From NCBI GenBank assembly GCA_964544085.1, contig CAZIZT010000018.1:1-64000 (forward strand): DNA of 64,000 bases. Direction: 5' to 3'. Below the pieces are notes generated by a model that was not told where the DNA came from, made no database searches, and saw nothing but the letters and a program-made list of their open reading frames with translations. Of this stretch, positions 8,750-17,934 are shown piece by piece. How positions within the stretch are numbered: position 1 is the first letter of the stretch; every line of letters begins with the position of its first letter. A program made the position numbers and the translations under genes. The DNA is from CAZIZT01 sp964544085 (GTDB taxonomy: Bacteria; Campylobacterota_A; Desulfurellia; Desulfurellales; Hippeaceae).

Positions 8750-9765
8750 TAAGGCAAAAGCTTGAAAGGATAGAGAGAGAAACCCTATCTCCTCATGCCT
8801 TTTTGTCAGAGAATGCCACAAGACGCAAAACCCCTGACCTTGACGACGTTAGAACGGCTTTCATGCGGGATAGGGATAGAATCATACATTGCAAGGCTTT
8901 CAGAAGATTAAAACACAAAACGCAGGTATTTTTTTCTCCAACCGGTGATCATTACAGAACACGTATGACCCATACACTTGAGGTTGCCCAAATTGCCCGT
9001 ACTATTGCCGCAGCATTGCTGTTGAACGAGAACTTGACGGAGGCTATCGCACTTGGTCATGACCTTGGACATACACCCTTTGGTCATGCTGGCGAGGCGG
9101 TTCTAAATAAAAGATCAAAAAGGGGCTTCAAGCACTGGATTCAGAGTCTTAGGGTGGTCGATGTCCTGGAGAGGGATGGAGAGGGTTTAAATCTTACCGA
9201 TCAGGTCAGGGATGGTATTCTTAAGCACTCAAAAGGTAAAGGACCAATCATCCCTGAAGACCCCACACAGCTTCCGTCCACATTGGAGGGGCAGATTGTT
9301 AGAATTGCTGACATTATAGCCTATGTAAACCATGATATAGACGATGCAATAAGGGCTGGTATAATATCACACGACGACATACCAAAGAGGATTGCAGATG
9401 TGCTTGGTAGTAGCCACTCCCAGAGGATAGCAACAATGGTGAAAAGCACGATTAAGGCAACGGTAAATGCCGATTACAGGTTCGTGTTGATAGAAAGCGA
9501 TGTTCTTCAAGCTCTTGATGAGTTGAGGGATTTTCTATTTGAAAGGGTCTATTACAGCGAAAGGGTAATGGAGGAGGTCAGTAAAGCTTCGAAGGTATTG
9601 AACGACCTGTTTGATTATTTCATGGAGCACCCTGATGAGATAAAGAAGCGCTTCTCCAACGACAATGAAACGGTTGTAATTGATTATATTTCCGGCATGA
9701 CGGACAGATTTGCGCTGAATCTGTACAGCCAGCTGTTCCTGCCGAAGCCGTGGGAGGTTGTTTAG
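8743..9765 (+). CDS. dgt: dGTPase-like HD-domain triphosphohydrolase
   Basis: Deoxyguanosinetriphosphate triphosphohydrolase-like protein, converting dNTP to deoxynucleoside and triphosphate. HD-domain metal ligands are in RMTHTLEVAQIAR and LGHDLGHTPFGHAGE, with the later distal Asp in VNHDIDDAIRAG. The N-terminal FMRDRDRIIHCKAFRRLKHKTQVF segment is the family nucleotide-binding region. At 340 residues it belongs to the shorter dGTPase type 2 class found in many bacteria. The stop shares a base with the following GTG start. Confidence 0.92.
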   Translation: MLIRQKLERIERETLSPHAFLSENATRRKTPDLDDVRTAFMRDRDRIIHCKAFRRLKHKTQVFFSPTGDHYRTRMTHTLEVAQIARTIAAALLLNENLTEAIALGHDLGHTPFGHAGEAVLNKRSKRGFKHWIQSLRVVDVLERDGEGLNLTDQVRDGILKHSKGKGPIIPEDPTQLPSTLEGQIVRIADIIAYVNHDIDDAIRAGIISHDDIPKRIADVLGSSHSQRIATMVKSTIKATVNADYRFVLIESDVLQALDELRDFLFERVYYSERVMEEVSKASKVLNDLFDYFMEHPDEIKKRFSNDNETVVIDYISGMTDRFALNLYSQLFLPKPWEVV

Positions 9766-11069
9766 TGTTAGCAGAACAGATATTGAATAGGATAACCGAT
9801 GCATTCGATGTTGCAGAAGTGTACGTGGAACAGAGTAGCTCAAAGGAGTTTACACTGAAGAACTCTCGTGATCTTTCCCGATCTGCAAAGATTCAAAAGG
9901 GATGCTCCATACGGGCAATCCAGAACAATAGATTGTTGTTTGGCTACATTAGCTTCTCTGATGAACCTGATATTGATAGACTTGTTGAATCGTTGAGACG
10001 AAGCCTTGTTATAGCGCCTGTAGCAGAAGCTGATCCAATACCAGAGGCTGACGCGGTTTCTGTAAGGAGCCCGGCGGGTGATCTGGACGAGAAGAGGGCA
10101 AATAGAATTGTGAGGTCGCTGGATGCCTATGCGCATGATTTTGATTCGAAGATAAAGGATGTCAAAAGCGCCACCGTGAGTTTCTATAAAGAGGAGTTTG
10201 AGATAGCCAATACGAGGGGTGCACGTGTTAAGGATGGGGTTGTTGATTATGCCATTTCTGTAGAGGTGCTGGCTTCAGACAATGGTCAGTCTGATGCTGG
10301 CTACTATGTTCAGGATGCGGATAATCTTGATGCACTTGATACGAAATTTGTTGCCACAAACGCTGCTAATATGGCTGTAAACAAGCTGCACGCAGGCTCA
10401 ATCTCCACCAAAAAATACAGTGTGATACTTGAGAATCGTGTTGCACAGGAGCTTCTGTCTGCCTATTTTGGAGCCTTTGATGCTTACTCTGTGTTGAACC
10501 ACACGACACCGCTTGAGGGCAGAACAGGGGAGCGTATCTTTTCAGAGAATGTGACTATTGTTGATGCAGCCCGGATTCCAGGAAGAGCTGCTACTATTGC
10601 TGATTACGAGGGCACGCCTCGAAGTGATGTACTTGTGGTTGAAAACGGTGTTTTAAAGAGCTATCTGAGCGATACCTACTCGAGTAGACGACTGGGGGTT
10701 TCCAATACGGCAAACGCCCGGAGGGCATCCTGGATGAGTTTGCCAAGGGTGGGAGCTTTTAATTTTCATATCAAGCCCTCGCAATCCCTTTCACGCGATC
10801 AGCTGTTGAACCGCATCGACGGTCTTTATATAACCGAGATTATGGGTTTACATATGGCGAATACAATTAGCGGTGACTTTTCATTTGGAATAGAAGGCTA
10901 CCTGATACACAACGGAGAGCCCGTCTCCTATTTCAAGAAGGCTACGTTTGCCGACAATTTCTACTCCATGATGAAAAGGGTTATAGCAATTTCATCCAAT
11001 ATCTACTATTTCGGGTCCTTTGGTGCCCCTGATATAGCCATAGCCGACTGTACCATAGGTGGTGAGTGA
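9765..11069 (+). CDS. pmbA: TldD/PmbA family protein, PmbA (TldE) type
   Basis: Member of the TldD-PmbA protease complex, which in E. coli acts on microcin precursors and the CcdA antitoxin. It lacks the HExxxH zinc motif of TldD and carries the PmbA-type C-terminal blocks: a GERIFSENVTIVD region, NTANARR, an ISGDFSFGIEGYLIHNGEPV block and a terminal Gly-Gly. So it is the non-catalytic partner type, and no TldD gene is visible in this window. The GTG at 9765 is chosen because GGGAGG lies about 7 nt upstream; an in-frame GTG at 9750 lacks spacing support. Confidence 0.85.
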   Translation: MLAEQILNRITDAFDVAEVYVEQSSSKEFTLKNSRDLSRSAKIQKGCSIRAIQNNRLLFGYISFSDEPDIDRLVESLRRSLVIAPVAEADPIPEADAVSVRSPAGDLDEKRANRIVRSLDAYAHDFDSKIKDVKSATVSFYKEEFEIANTRGARVKDGVVDYAISVEVLASDNGQSDAGYYVQDADNLDALDTKFVATNAANMAVNKLHAGSISTKKYSVILENRVAQELLSAYFGAFDAYSVLNHTTPLEGRTGERIFSENVTIVDAARIPGRAATIADYEGTPRSDVLVVENGVLKSYLSDTYSSRRLGVSNTANARRASWMSLPRVGAFNFHIKPSQSLSRDQLLNRIDGLYITEIMGLHMANTISGDFSFGIEGYLIHNGEPVSYFKKATFADNFYSMMKRVIAISSNIYYFGSFGAPDIAIADCTIGGE

Positions 11070-12589
11070 TGGATTGGATTGCTGTGCTCGATTTTGGTTC
11101 CCAGTACACTCAGCTCATTGCACGAAGAATAAGGGAATTGGGCGTCTACGCTGAGATCTTGCCATACAACAGGGTGCCCAGGAGAGATGGACTCAAGGGT
11201 ATCATCTTATCTGGCTCACCTCACAGCATATACGACCAGGATGCACCCATACCATCTGATAGCGTATTCGATCTTGGAGTTCCAATACTTGGTATCTGCT
11301 ACGGTATGCAGGTTATTGCACGACGTTTTGGTGCGAAGGTAGCACCAACCAGAACCAGGGAATACGGCAGAGCCCTTCTACGTCTGGACTTAAAGGATGA
11401 TAAACTTATAACAAGTGAGCTTGACAGAAGTGTTGTCTGGATGAGCCATGGTGATAGGCTGGAGGATCTACCGAGCGGCTTTGAGGTTGTAGCCCATACG
11501 GATAACTCTCCCTATGCGGTTATACGCAATAAAGGCATGAGGATCTGGGCTCTACAGTTCCACCCGGAAGTTGTCCATACGGAGAAGGGAAGGGTAGTAT
11601 TTGACAACTTCCTGAACGTATGTTCAGCCGACCGCGGCTGGAATATGCACAGCTTTATGGAGCATAAGATTAAGGAGATACGGGACACGGTAGGTAACAG
11701 GAAGGTGCTGTGTGCCATATCGGGTGGAGTTGACTCAAGCGTTGTAGCCCTACTACTGAACAGGGCTATTGGCGATAGACTAATAGGTGTTTTTGTAAAC
11801 AACGGTCTTTTGAGGCAGAAGGAAGCTGAGTTCGTTCTGGAATCGTTTAAAAAACTTGGTGTAAATGTACGTTATGTTGATGCGGAGGATCTGTTTCTCG
11901 AAAGACTTAAGGGTGTTTCAGATCCGGAGAAGAAGCGCAAGATTATAGGCCATACCTTCATCGAAGTGTTTGAAAAGGTGGCTGAAGAATTCAGGGATGT
12001 TGAGTATCTTGCACAGGGTACACTCTATCCCGATGTAATAGAGAGCGTCTCGGTTAAGGGTCCATCAGCCGTTATAAAAAGTCATCACAATGTGGGTGGT
12101 TTGCCTGAAAAGCTTGGCTTCAAACTGATAGAACCGCTGCGAGAACTTTTCAAGGACGAGGTAAGACTCCTTGGTGGGCAGCTGGGTCTGGATGAGCATT
12201 TTATTAGAAGACATCCATTTCCCGGGCCGGGTCTTGCAATACGAATAATCGGTGAAGTAACGCGACAGAAGCTCGATATTTTGAGAAAAGCCGACGCTAT
12301 AGTGCTGGATGAGATAAAAAAAGCCTCACTATACGATGATCTTTGGCAGGCTTTTGCTGTTCTGTTACCTGTAAGTAGTGTGGGTGTTATGGGTGATAAG
12401 CGTACCTACGATAATGTCATAGCGGTAAGAGCCGTTGAGAGTGTTGACGGTATGACAGCCGATTGGTATAAATTACCCTATGAGGTACTCGGTCGCATAT
12501 CAAATCGAATAATAAACGAGGTGGAGGGTGTTAACAGGGTGGTTTACGATATATCATCCAAGCCACCCGCTACGATCGAGTGGGAATAG
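11069..12589 (+). CDS. guaA: GMP synthase (glutamine-hydrolysing)
   Basis: Converts XMP to GMP with ATP and glutamine. The N-terminal class I glutamine amidotransferase has the nucleophile C77 in GICYGMQ and His in LQFHPEVVHTE. The ATP pyrophosphatase domain has the P-loop SGGVDSS, and the C-terminal dimerisation domain ends KPPATIEWE as in all GuaA proteins. The ATG at 11069 overlaps the pmbA stop by one base (TGATG) with a GGTGGTGAG ribosome site. The next gene begins at the very next base after the stop. Confidence 0.98.
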   Translation: MDWIAVLDFGSQYTQLIARRIRELGVYAEILPYNRVPRRDGLKGIILSGSPHSIYDQDAPIPSDSVFDLGVPILGICYGMQVIARRFGAKVAPTRTREYGRALLRLDLKDDKLITSELDRSVVWMSHGDRLEDLPSGFEVVAHTDNSPYAVIRNKGMRIWALQFHPEVVHTEKGRVVFDNFLNVCSADRGWNMHSFMEHKIKEIRDTVGNRKVLCAISGGVDSSVVALLLNRAIGDRLIGVFVNNGLLRQKEAEFVLESFKKLGVNVRYVDAEDLFLERLKGVSDPEKKRKIIGHTFIEVFEKVAEEFRDVEYLAQGTLYPDVIESVSVKGPSAVIKSHHNVGGLPEKLGFKLIEPLRELFKDEVRLLGGQLGLDEHFIRRHPFPGPGLAIRIIGEVTRQKLDILRKADAIVLDEIKKASLYDDLWQAFAVLLPVSSVGVMGDKRTYDNVIAVRAVESVDGMTADWYKLPYEVLGRISNRIINEVEGVNRVVYDISSKPPATIEWE

Positions 12590-14803
12590 ATGGAGAAGAT
12601 AAAGCGCACGATAAGCGATTTTTTTACACCCATACTTAATTTTTTATCCAATAGATATGTGGTAATGGTGATATTTTTTGCTATTGTTGGTATGCTCTTC
12701 TTTCCAAAGTCACCGCGCACCTTCTACAACCTGCAGGTTGGTGATGTAGCGCCAAAAACCATAAGATCCAGCGTTTCTATGCTTGTTGAAGATAAAGAGG
12801 CTACAAAACGTAAGATAGAGGAAGCTATAAAGAAGGTTCCGCCCGTTTTCGATTACGATTCTCAGGCAATAGAAAACACGATTAAGGCTATCAAAAAGGC
12901 TTTAAGTATCATCGATAAGAAGAATCCTCAAAACTCCATGAAGAAATTCTTCAAGATACTGGGAATGAAACCATCAAAGAGTCTGTTTGAGCGCATTATA
13001 AGATATGATCCACAGGATATCTTCGATTACTCAAAGGAGGCGCTGGAGGCTTTAGAGGGTTACTACATCATTTCTTCCACCAAGCAACTGTACAAGTTTC
13101 CTAACAATAAGGTTGTGATACGGGACATCAGGAATCCAAAAAACGAGATTACAGCTGAGAAAAATGACCTTATCGATGTTTCTAAAGCGAAGATTATAGC
13201 TTACAACGTGTTGAGGGATGAGGTGAGGGATCCCGTATTGCGCAACACCGTCTGGGATTTTATCTCCAACCTTATCATGCCGAACGTTACCTTCAATAGC
13301 CTTGAAACAAAAAAGAGAAAGGAGGAGGCTGCAAAAAAGGTAAATCACGTCTTCTTCAAAATCTCCAAGGGTGAGATTATTGTCCGAAGCGGAGATATTA
13401 TTACACCGACGGATTACCTTAAACTGAATGCACTGAACTCCCTCAAACAGAAGGAAAACGTGCGCATAAAGTTTATAGCCAAATTCCTCATATTTATACT
13501 GGTAAGCTTGTTGCTTTACCGCGTTTACCGTATCTCGCGCTTTAGAAAGAATAAGATGCTGAAGGAGATTGTGGTTATTCTGATTGCAGAGTCGGTTATA
13601 ATCCTTCAGATTCTCATCTTCAAACTGTTTTCGTATATTTCAGATGTGATAGCTTACTCTTCACCTGACTTTCCAAAAACTGCCATAATTTTCGGTATAC
13701 CATTTGCCTTTGCTCCTATTATGTCGGCTGTGCTTGTGGATTTTGAACTTTCGTTTGTCATATCAATATTGATGGCTATATCGGCATGGTTAACAGTTGA
13801 TTCATCCATAAACTCTTTTTTAATGATATACATTTTTATCGGCAGTATGGCGAGTATTATTGTGTTGCTGAAGGAGAAAACAAGAGCCGACATAATACGC
13901 TCTGGACTCTATGTCTCTTTGAGCAATGCGGTAATGATAGGCATATTCTACATGTTTAACGGCAATGAGTTGAGTAAAGCCATGCTGTTCAACGTTGGTT
14001 TTGGAATCTCCGGTGGAGTACTCTCGTTCATTATAGTAAGTGGTCTGTTACCGGTTTTTGAGTATGTGTTCAATATAACTACGGATATAAAGCTACTTGA
14101 GTTGGGTAATCTGAGCAATCCGTTATTGAAGGATCTTGCAATAAAGGCTCCGGGGACTTATCACCACAGTATTGTCGTCTCTTCGCTTGCCGAAGCTGCT
14201 GCCTCGCAGATAGGTGCGAACTCGCTTATAGCCAAGGTGGGAGCATATTATCATGACATTGGAAAGATTAGAAAACCGATGTACTTTATTGAGAATCAGA
14301 CCGATGGGATAAACCCGCATGATAGACTTAAGCCCTCAATAAGCGCATTGATCATCAAGAATCATGTCAAATACGGTCTTGAGATAGCCAGAAAACATAG
14401 ACTGGGTACCTATATAATGGACATTATAGCCCAGCATCATGGCACAAGCCTTATTCGCTACTTCTACAACAAAGCTAAAGAAGAGGGTCTGGATCCCAAG
14501 GAAGAGGATTACAGATACCCAGGTCCCAAGCCACAGACAAAAGAGGCTGGTATTGTTATGATAGCCGATGAGGTAGAAGCTGCATCAAAAATGCTTGGAA
14601 ATCCAACCATTGCCCATCTGAGGGAATTTGTCAGAGGTATAACCAACAAAATATTCCTTGACGGTCAGCTGGACGAGTGTGAGCTTACCTTGAAGGATCT
14701 GAACATTATAGTCGATAGTTTTGTTAATGTTCTTGTGGGAATTTTCCACCACAGAATAGAGTATCCGGAGGATGATAAGGGTGCAGCAGAGGAGCGTAAT
14801 TAG
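12590..14803 (+). CDS. pgpH: 7TM-HD cyclic-di-AMP phosphodiesterase (PgpH/YqfF-like)
   Basis: A large membrane protein of 737 residues. One N-terminal transmembrane helix precedes an extracytoplasmic 7TMR-HDED-type domain (about 50-295), then about seven membrane helices (about 300-480) and a cytoplasmic HD domain (about 510-700). HD ligands are in GTYHHSIVVSSLAEAA and AYYHDIGKIRKP, with a distal IAQHHG. In Gram-positives this architecture hydrolyses c-di-AMP, so the host probably uses that messenger. It is immediately followed by ybeY, a very common adjacency. Confidence 0.93.
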   Translation: MEKIKRTISDFFTPILNFLSNRYVVMVIFFAIVGMLFFPKSPRTFYNLQVGDVAPKTIRSSVSMLVEDKEATKRKIEEAIKKVPPVFDYDSQAIENTIKAIKKALSIIDKKNPQNSMKKFFKILGMKPSKSLFERIIRYDPQDIFDYSKEALEALEGYYIISSTKQLYKFPNNKVVIRDIRNPKNEITAEKNDLIDVSKAKIIAYNVLRDEVRDPVLRNTVWDFISNLIMPNVTFNSLETKKRKEEAAKKVNHVFFKISKGEIIVRSGDIITPTDYLKLNALNSLKQKENVRIKFIAKFLIFILVSLLLYRVYRISRFRKNKMLKEIVVILIAESVIILQILIFKLFSYISDVIAYSSPDFPKTAIIFGIPFAFAPIMSAVLVDFELSFVISILMAISAWLTVDSSINSFLMIYIFIGSMASIIVLLKEKTRADIIRSGLYVSLSNAVMIGIFYMFNGNELSKAMLFNVGFGISGGVLSFIIVSGLLPVFEYVFNITTDIKLLELGNLSNPLLKDLAIKAPGTYHHSIVVSSLAEAAASQIGANSLIAKVGAYYHDIGKIRKPMYFIENQTDGINPHDRLKPSISALIIKNHVKYGLEIARKHRLGTYIMDIIAQHHGTSLIRYFYNKAKEEGLDPKEEDYRYPGPKPQTKEAGIVMIADEVEAASKMLGNPTIAHLREFVRGITNKIFLDGQLDECELTLKDLNIIVDSFVNVLVGIFHHRIEYPEDDKGAAEERN

Positions 14804-15212
14804 CGAGGTTGACGAGGATTTTATCAATACAGAGGTTATAGAATCGTTTGTTGATTTCCTGTATAGGCGCTTGAAGGTTGAAAAGGAGAAGGAACTCAAT
14901 GTGCTGCTCTGTACAGATGAAAGGATTCAACAGCTGAACAAGGAATTCAGAAAGCGTGACTCAGCGACAAATGTATTGGCTTTTTATGGGTATAGCGATG
15001 AGATCCTGGGTGATATAGCCATCTCTGTTGACACATTAAAGAGAGAAGCTCAACAAAAGGGTGAGGATCCGTTCGACTATCTGCTGTTTCTGCTTGCTCA
15101 TGGATTTCTGCATCTTCTTGGTTATACGCATGATACAATGAACGATTATACCGAAATGGTTGAACTCCAAAAGAAACTTATCGAGGAGTGGAAAAATGAA
15201 AAAACCAGCTAA
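14772..15212 (+). CDS. ybeY: Endoribonuclease YbeY
   Basis: Zinc-dependent RNase involved in 16S rRNA 3' maturation and ribosome quality control. The three-histidine motif appears as AHGFLHLLGYTHD, and the substrate face as FRKRDSATNVLAF. ATG at 14772 gives the family-like MIRVQQR start but has GGAGG directly abutting it; GTG at 14781 has better spacing and is an alternative. It overlaps the 3' end of pgpH by 32 bp. Confidence 0.93.
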   Translation: MIRVQQRSVISEVDEDFINTEVIESFVDFLYRRLKVEKEKELNVLLCTDERIQQLNKEFRKRDSATNVLAFYGYSDEILGDIAISVDTLKREAQQKGEDPFDYLLFLLAHGFLHLLGYTHDTMNDYTEMVELQKKLIEEWKNEKTS

Positions 15213-16014
15213 ACTTGGTGCTCTTGTGGCGGTGGGTATTGGTGGATATGCTTTTTTGAAGAAAAAAGGCGTTGTTGAAGTTATGAAGGAAGATATCAAT
15301 GTGGTATTCGAGAGGGATCCGGCAGCAAGGAGTGTTCCTGAGGTAATATTCTGTTATCCCGGACTCCACGCCATCTGGTTCCATCGCATATCTCATTTTT
15401 TGTGGGAGAAGAATTTTAAATTTGCTGCTCGCTTTCTGTCTCATATCGCCAGATTTCTTACAGGAATAGAGATTCATCCAGGGGCAAAGATTGGCAGGCG
15501 CTTTTTCATAGATCACGGCATGGGTGTGGTTATCGGTGAAACAGCAGAGATAGGCAACGATGTTTCCATATATCAGGGCGTCACTCTGGGTGGTACGAGC
15601 TTGAAGAAGGTCAAAAGGCATCCTACGGTTGAGGATAATGTGGTTGTTGGTTCTGGCGCCAAGGTGCTTGGTGCCTTTAGAATTGGCAGAAACTCCAAGA
15701 TAGGTTCCGGAAGCGTTGTTATTAGAGAGGTTCCACCGAACTCTACCGTTGTGGGTGTGCCAGCTAAAGTTATAAAGAAGGAAGGTCAACCAAAGAAGGG
15801 CGTTGATCTTGAGCATACACGCATACCGGACATTGAGGGTAAGGTAATAAGATACCTCCTGCACAGGATAGAGGAGCTTGAAAAAGAGATAACGGCTCTA
15901 AAGGAAGGCAGAACCGATCTGATAGATGCAGAAAGGAAAAGGGAAGCTGAAGAGCTGCGTCGCATAGAAAAGTACATTAAGAGCTACACACTTGAAGGTG
16001 TGGGAGAGGAGTAA
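15196..16014 (+). CDS. cysE: Serine O-acetyltransferase (CysE/EpsC type)
   Basis: Makes O-acetylserine for cysteine synthesis. The N-terminal SAT segment (EDINVVFERDPAARS) precedes left-handed beta-helix hexapeptide repeats with the catalytic region DHGMGVVIGETAEIGND and HPTVEDNVVVGSGAKVLG. Two departures from the common form are visible: about 28 extra N-terminal residues with a hydrophobic stretch (LGALVAVGIGGYAF), and a charged coiled-coil tail after residue 215. The ATG at 15196 has GAGGAG 7 nt upstream. It ends the operon and converges with the beta-helix gene 3 bp away. Confidence 0.92.
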   Translation: MKKPAKLGALVAVGIGGYAFLKKKGVVEVMKEDINVVFERDPAARSVPEVIFCYPGLHAIWFHRISHFLWEKNFKFAARFLSHIARFLTGIEIHPGAKIGRRFFIDHGMGVVIGETAEIGNDVSIYQGVTLGGTSLKKVKRHPTVEDNVVVGSGAKVLGAFRIGRNSKIGSGSVVIREVPPNSTVVGVPAKVIKKEGQPKKGVDLEHTRIPDIEGKVIRYLLHRIEELEKEITALKEGRTDLIDAERKREAEELRRIEKYIKSYTLEGVGEE

Positions 16015-16017
16015 TTC

Positions 16018-17067
16018 TTAATCTGCAACCAAAGAAACGTTACGGCAATCGATGATCTCCAGGGCATCAGGATCGGGCAGTTTGCCTTTTATATCAAGGT
16101 AGAGCAGTGGCATGTTTTCGGCGTGGATAAGTCTGCCTTTGCCTGTGAGGGTTAATTTTCTGGCTTTAAGCATGGAGTCTTCAAGCCACATCTGAATGTT
16201 CTCATTGTTGTTAATGCTGCAGTTTTCCATGGATATATTTGAGCTTTCAAAAATGCAGAGTCCTTTTTTGTTGTTGGATATGTCTACATCGCTTAAGACA
16301 ACACGAGAGCCCTTTTGCGCATATATTCCACAAAAACCACCGGTGATAGCTGTTTTCTTTGCTCTCATGCTTGCTTCTTCGATCCATATCTGGAGGTATT
16401 CCTCTTTGCTTGGAGGATTATCGCGTATGGTACAGGAGTTTAACTCAGCTGTGGATTGATGCTCAAGCATCAATCCGTTCAACTGGTTTTCTGCTATTTC
16501 TACACGATTCAAGGTTAGAACAGATCTGTTTCTTGCGCTGATGCCGTTGGCATTTATCCCTCCTGTAACAGCAGTGTCAGATACAGTACACCTGGAATTG
16601 TTGCTTATTATCTGTGAGAATTCCATTTCTGTGTTCCCATTTGAGATTATAGCCCCCTCCATTAGCGATAATTGGCAGTTTTCAAGAGTCATGGCACTAC
16701 CCGCATTGTTTTTAATCCAGGATTTAAACAGTTTGAGACTTGAGTAGCTTGCCTCTATGCCAGATGCGTTGATACTGTTTTCAATGGTGGTATTTACGGC
16801 ATCGAGGGTGGATGATTCAAGATAGATCTGTGAAAGCAGGATATCTTTGGATCCGTTGGACCTGAAAACAGTGTCGCTCAAAAGCACAATAGAATTGTCC
16901 GTTGCTACCAGAGCCTCTGCGTCAATTCCTTCAAAGGTGCACCCCGTGAAATGGCAGCGGCTGTCTTTCATATTAATCTGTGCTTTAAAGGTGCAGTTGA
17001 TATACTCCACACGCTCATTTTCAAGAAATATCTGCCTGTCGATGATAGTATCCTTAATCGTTCTCAT
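16018..17067 (-). CDS. Predicted right-handed beta-helix repeat protein
   Basis: I do not recognise a specific family. The 349 residues consist almost wholly of irregular 20-25-residue repeats with small/polar turns and recurring N, S and T ladders (for example LENCQLSL, MENCSINNNE, LNSCTIRDN), the pattern of pectate-lyase-like parallel beta-helices. No signal peptide or membrane helix is visible, so it appears cytoplasmic. It overlaps the preceding isoprenylcysteine-methyltransferase-like gene by 14 bp and is last in the chemoreceptor/c-di-GMP operon. Its function is unknown. Confidence 0.75.
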   Translation of the reverse strand: MRTIKDTIIDRQIFLENERVEYINCTFKAQINMKDSRCHFTGCTFEGIDAEALVATDNSIVLLSDTVFRSNGSKDILLSQIYLESSTLDAVNTTIENSINASGIEASYSSLKLFKSWIKNNAGSAMTLENCQLSLMEGAIISNGNTEMEFSQIISNNSRCTVSDTAVTGGINANGISARNRSVLTLNRVEIAENQLNGLMLEHQSTAELNSCTIRDNPPSKEEYLQIWIEEASMRAKKTAITGGFCGIYAQKGSRVVLSDVDISNNKKGLCIFESSNISMENCSINNNENIQMWLEDSMLKARKLTLTGKGRLIHAENMPLLYLDIKGKLPDPDALEIIDCRNVSLVAD

Positions 17068-17569
17068 GGTTCCTTAAAAGATTTATACCGTTGATTAGAC
17101 ACTTTACAGAGAAGCTGAATGGTTTTCTACTCTTTAAGAAGTTGCAGTACTCTTCTCCGAAGCGCTCCATCGTTTCGGGTTCTTCCACAGCCATAATAAA
17201 GTACATGGCTGCGAAGGCTAGCCAGCCTGAAAACAGGATTACAATGAGTTTCCCAGACAAAAACGCCAAACCGGTTGTGAAAAATATGTTACCAAACATG
17301 GCTGGATGCCTCATGCACGAGAAAATACCTTTCTCCACCATCCGATCGCTTTTGTGGATGCCTTTTTTAATATCAAAATGTCCAAAGCGTTTGAGCGTTT
17401 TTCCGGCTACTGCGTTTAAAATCAAGCCATACAGCACCATCAAGAATCCACAAATCATGGAGAGGTCATGAAAGATGCCTGAATGAATCAGGGTGGGTGA
17501 GAGCAGCTCGCATACCAGGATTGCCAGCCAGAGACTGATCCAGAATATGAACTTGAAAAGAAACTCCAT
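17054..17569 (-). CDS. Isoprenylcysteine carboxyl methyltransferase-like membrane protein
   Basis: A 171-residue protein with about four membrane helices and the PEMT/ICMT-fold signature in the last third: an RHPAMFGNIFFTTGLAF helix followed by EEPETMERFGEEYCNF. In this superfamily these residues bind S-adenosylmethionine at the membrane face. Bacterial members methylate diverse small or lipid substrates, so no substrate is assigned. The ribosome site is weak, and the gene lies 6 bp downstream of the DUF4870-like gene. Confidence 0.8.
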   Translation of the reverse strand: MEFLFKFIFWISLWLAILVCELLSPTLIHSGIFHDLSMICGFLMVLYGLILNAVAGKTLKRFGHFDIKKGIHKSDRMVEKGIFSCMRHPAMFGNIFFTTGLAFLSGKLIVILFSGWLAFAAMYFIMAVEEPETMERFGEEYCNFLKSRKPFSFSVKCLINGINLLRNHEND

Positions 17570-17575
17570 GACGGA

Positions 17576-17902
17576 TTAAAACCTGATTTTCTCGGCTATA
17601 GCGTTAAGTAGTGGAAGCGGCTTTGTCCTTCCGGTCAAAGCATTGAAGATACCAAGAACGGTCCAGATCAGTATCGCGCTCCATCCGATCCAGCCTATGG
17701 ACGGCACAACAAACCAAACAAAATTCCAGACAATGCTAACAATCAGCAAAGCCACACCCTGTTTTATGTGGAATTTTGTGTATCTGTTTTCCCGTTGCAG
17801 GAGAATCGGTATTATAACAAGTATTCCAAGGTATGATATCCAGGCAAGAGGCTTTCCCTCTTCTATCTCTTCTTGTGTTATCTCGATTCTTGAGCTATCC
17901 AT
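17576..17902 (-). CDS. DUF4870/Tic20-like small membrane protein
   Basis: A 108-residue protein with an acidic N-terminus (IEITQEEIEEGKPLAW) and three membrane helices. The motif RENRYTKFHIKQGVALLIV is typical of DUF4870-type proteins, whose function is unknown. ATG at 17902 is preferred, with AAGGA 9 nt upstream; a GTG at 17926 would add eight residues. It is co-directional with the EAL-domain gene 32 bp upstream. Confidence 0.75.
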   Translation of the reverse strand: MDSSRIEITQEEIEEGKPLAWISYLGILVIIPILLQRENRYTKFHIKQGVALLIVSIVWNFVWFVVPSIGWIGWSAILIWTVLGIFNALTGRTKPLPLLNAIAEKIRF

Positions 17903-17934
17903 ACCCTCGCATCCTTTTTTGGTCACCTACCATT

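Noticed and set aside
9765..11069. TldD metalloprotease
   Set aside because: There is no HExxxH zinc motif; the C-terminal blocks fit PmbA/TldE.
15178..15864. 228-codon minus-strand frame inside cysE
   Set aside because: Antisense shadow of cysE with an implausible composition.
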